NCBI GenBank assembly: GCA_033439765.1 | Contig: JAULSN010000030.1 | Coordinates: 1 to 16,867 of the forward strand | From: Lasiosphaeria ovina | Lineage: Eukaryota > Ascomycota > Sordariomycetes > Sordariales > Lasiosphaeriaceae | Reading direction: 5' to 3' | Length of the DNA stretch: 16,867 bases | In this document: one piece after another, positions 16,765-16,867 of the stretch | How the letters are laid out: each line of letters opens with the position of its first letter | How positions within the stretch are numbered: the first letter of the stretch is position 1 | Program-made: the position numbers and the translations under genes | The notes under the pieces: generated by a model | Databases searched by the model: none | Seen by the model: the letters and a program-made list of their open reading frames with translations, nothing else | What the model was told of the DNA's origin: nothing

Positions 16765-16867
16765 TTAGGGTTAGGGTTAGGGTTAGGGTTAGGGTTAGGG
16801 TTAGGGTTAGGGTTAGGGTTAGGGTTAGGGTTAGGGTTAGGGTTAGGGTTAGGGTTAGGGTTAGGGT
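16765..16867 (+). repeat. Telomere, (TTAGGG)17
   Basis: Seventeen perfect TTAGGG copies plus one base reach the end of the window. The G-rich strand runs 5' to 3' toward the end, as expected at a right chromosome end with telomerase-added repeats. TTAGGG is the usual repeat of filamentous ascomycetes, animals and others. The window stops in the telomere, so its full length is unknown. Confidence 0.98.

Overview
The window is the right-hand end of a chromosome from a filamentous ascomycete-type fungus. Two things support this. The + strand ends in 17 uninterrupted TTAGGG repeats running toward the end of the window. Almost the whole of the rest is repeat DNA decayed by C-to-T and G-to-A transitions in CpA/TpG context, the signature of repeat-induced point mutation (RIP). 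The species cannot be named from the sequence. I see no intact host gene, tRNA, rRNA or CRISPR array.

Layout. Positions 1-1635 and 8202 to about 13821 are two halves of one Ty3/gypsy-like LTR retrotransposon on the minus strand. Gag is on the right, followed leftward by protease and reverse transcriptase; then, after the interruption, RNase H and integrase, running off the left edge. The interruption (1636-8201) is a complete Ty1/copia-like element on the plus strand: two 779-bp LTRs, a half-tRNA type primer site, one gag-pol frame (protease, integrase, RT, RNase H order) and a polypurine tract. It is flanked by the 5-bp duplication TATAC. Subtracting the insert and one TATAC puts the two gypsy pol halves back in the same frame, so the nesting is secure. 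Both elements are dead: the copia frame has about 23 TAA/TAG stops and no frameshift, and the gypsy frame has many stops and has lost catalytic residues.

From 13822 to the telomere lies a simple-sequence subtelomere in blocks of exact period: 67 units of 14 bp, 45 units of 13 bp, then about 201 units of 7 bp. The 7-bp unit changes in a graded way toward the chromosome end: CCCTTAA, CCCTTAG, CCCCTAG, and finally 13 perfect CCCCTGG copies next to TTAGGG. Every step is a transition, and the anchors I checked are whole numbers of units apart, so decay was by base change and not by slippage.

The order of events I infer is: gypsy insertion near the chromosome end, copia insertion into gypsy pol, RIP of both, and continuing decay plus renewal of the subtelomeric array from the telomeric side. 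The most unusual parts are the graded subtelomeric array, a run of stem-loops with different but complementary arms in the copia 3' untranslated region, and a GC-rich core in the copia LTR that has escaped most RIP.
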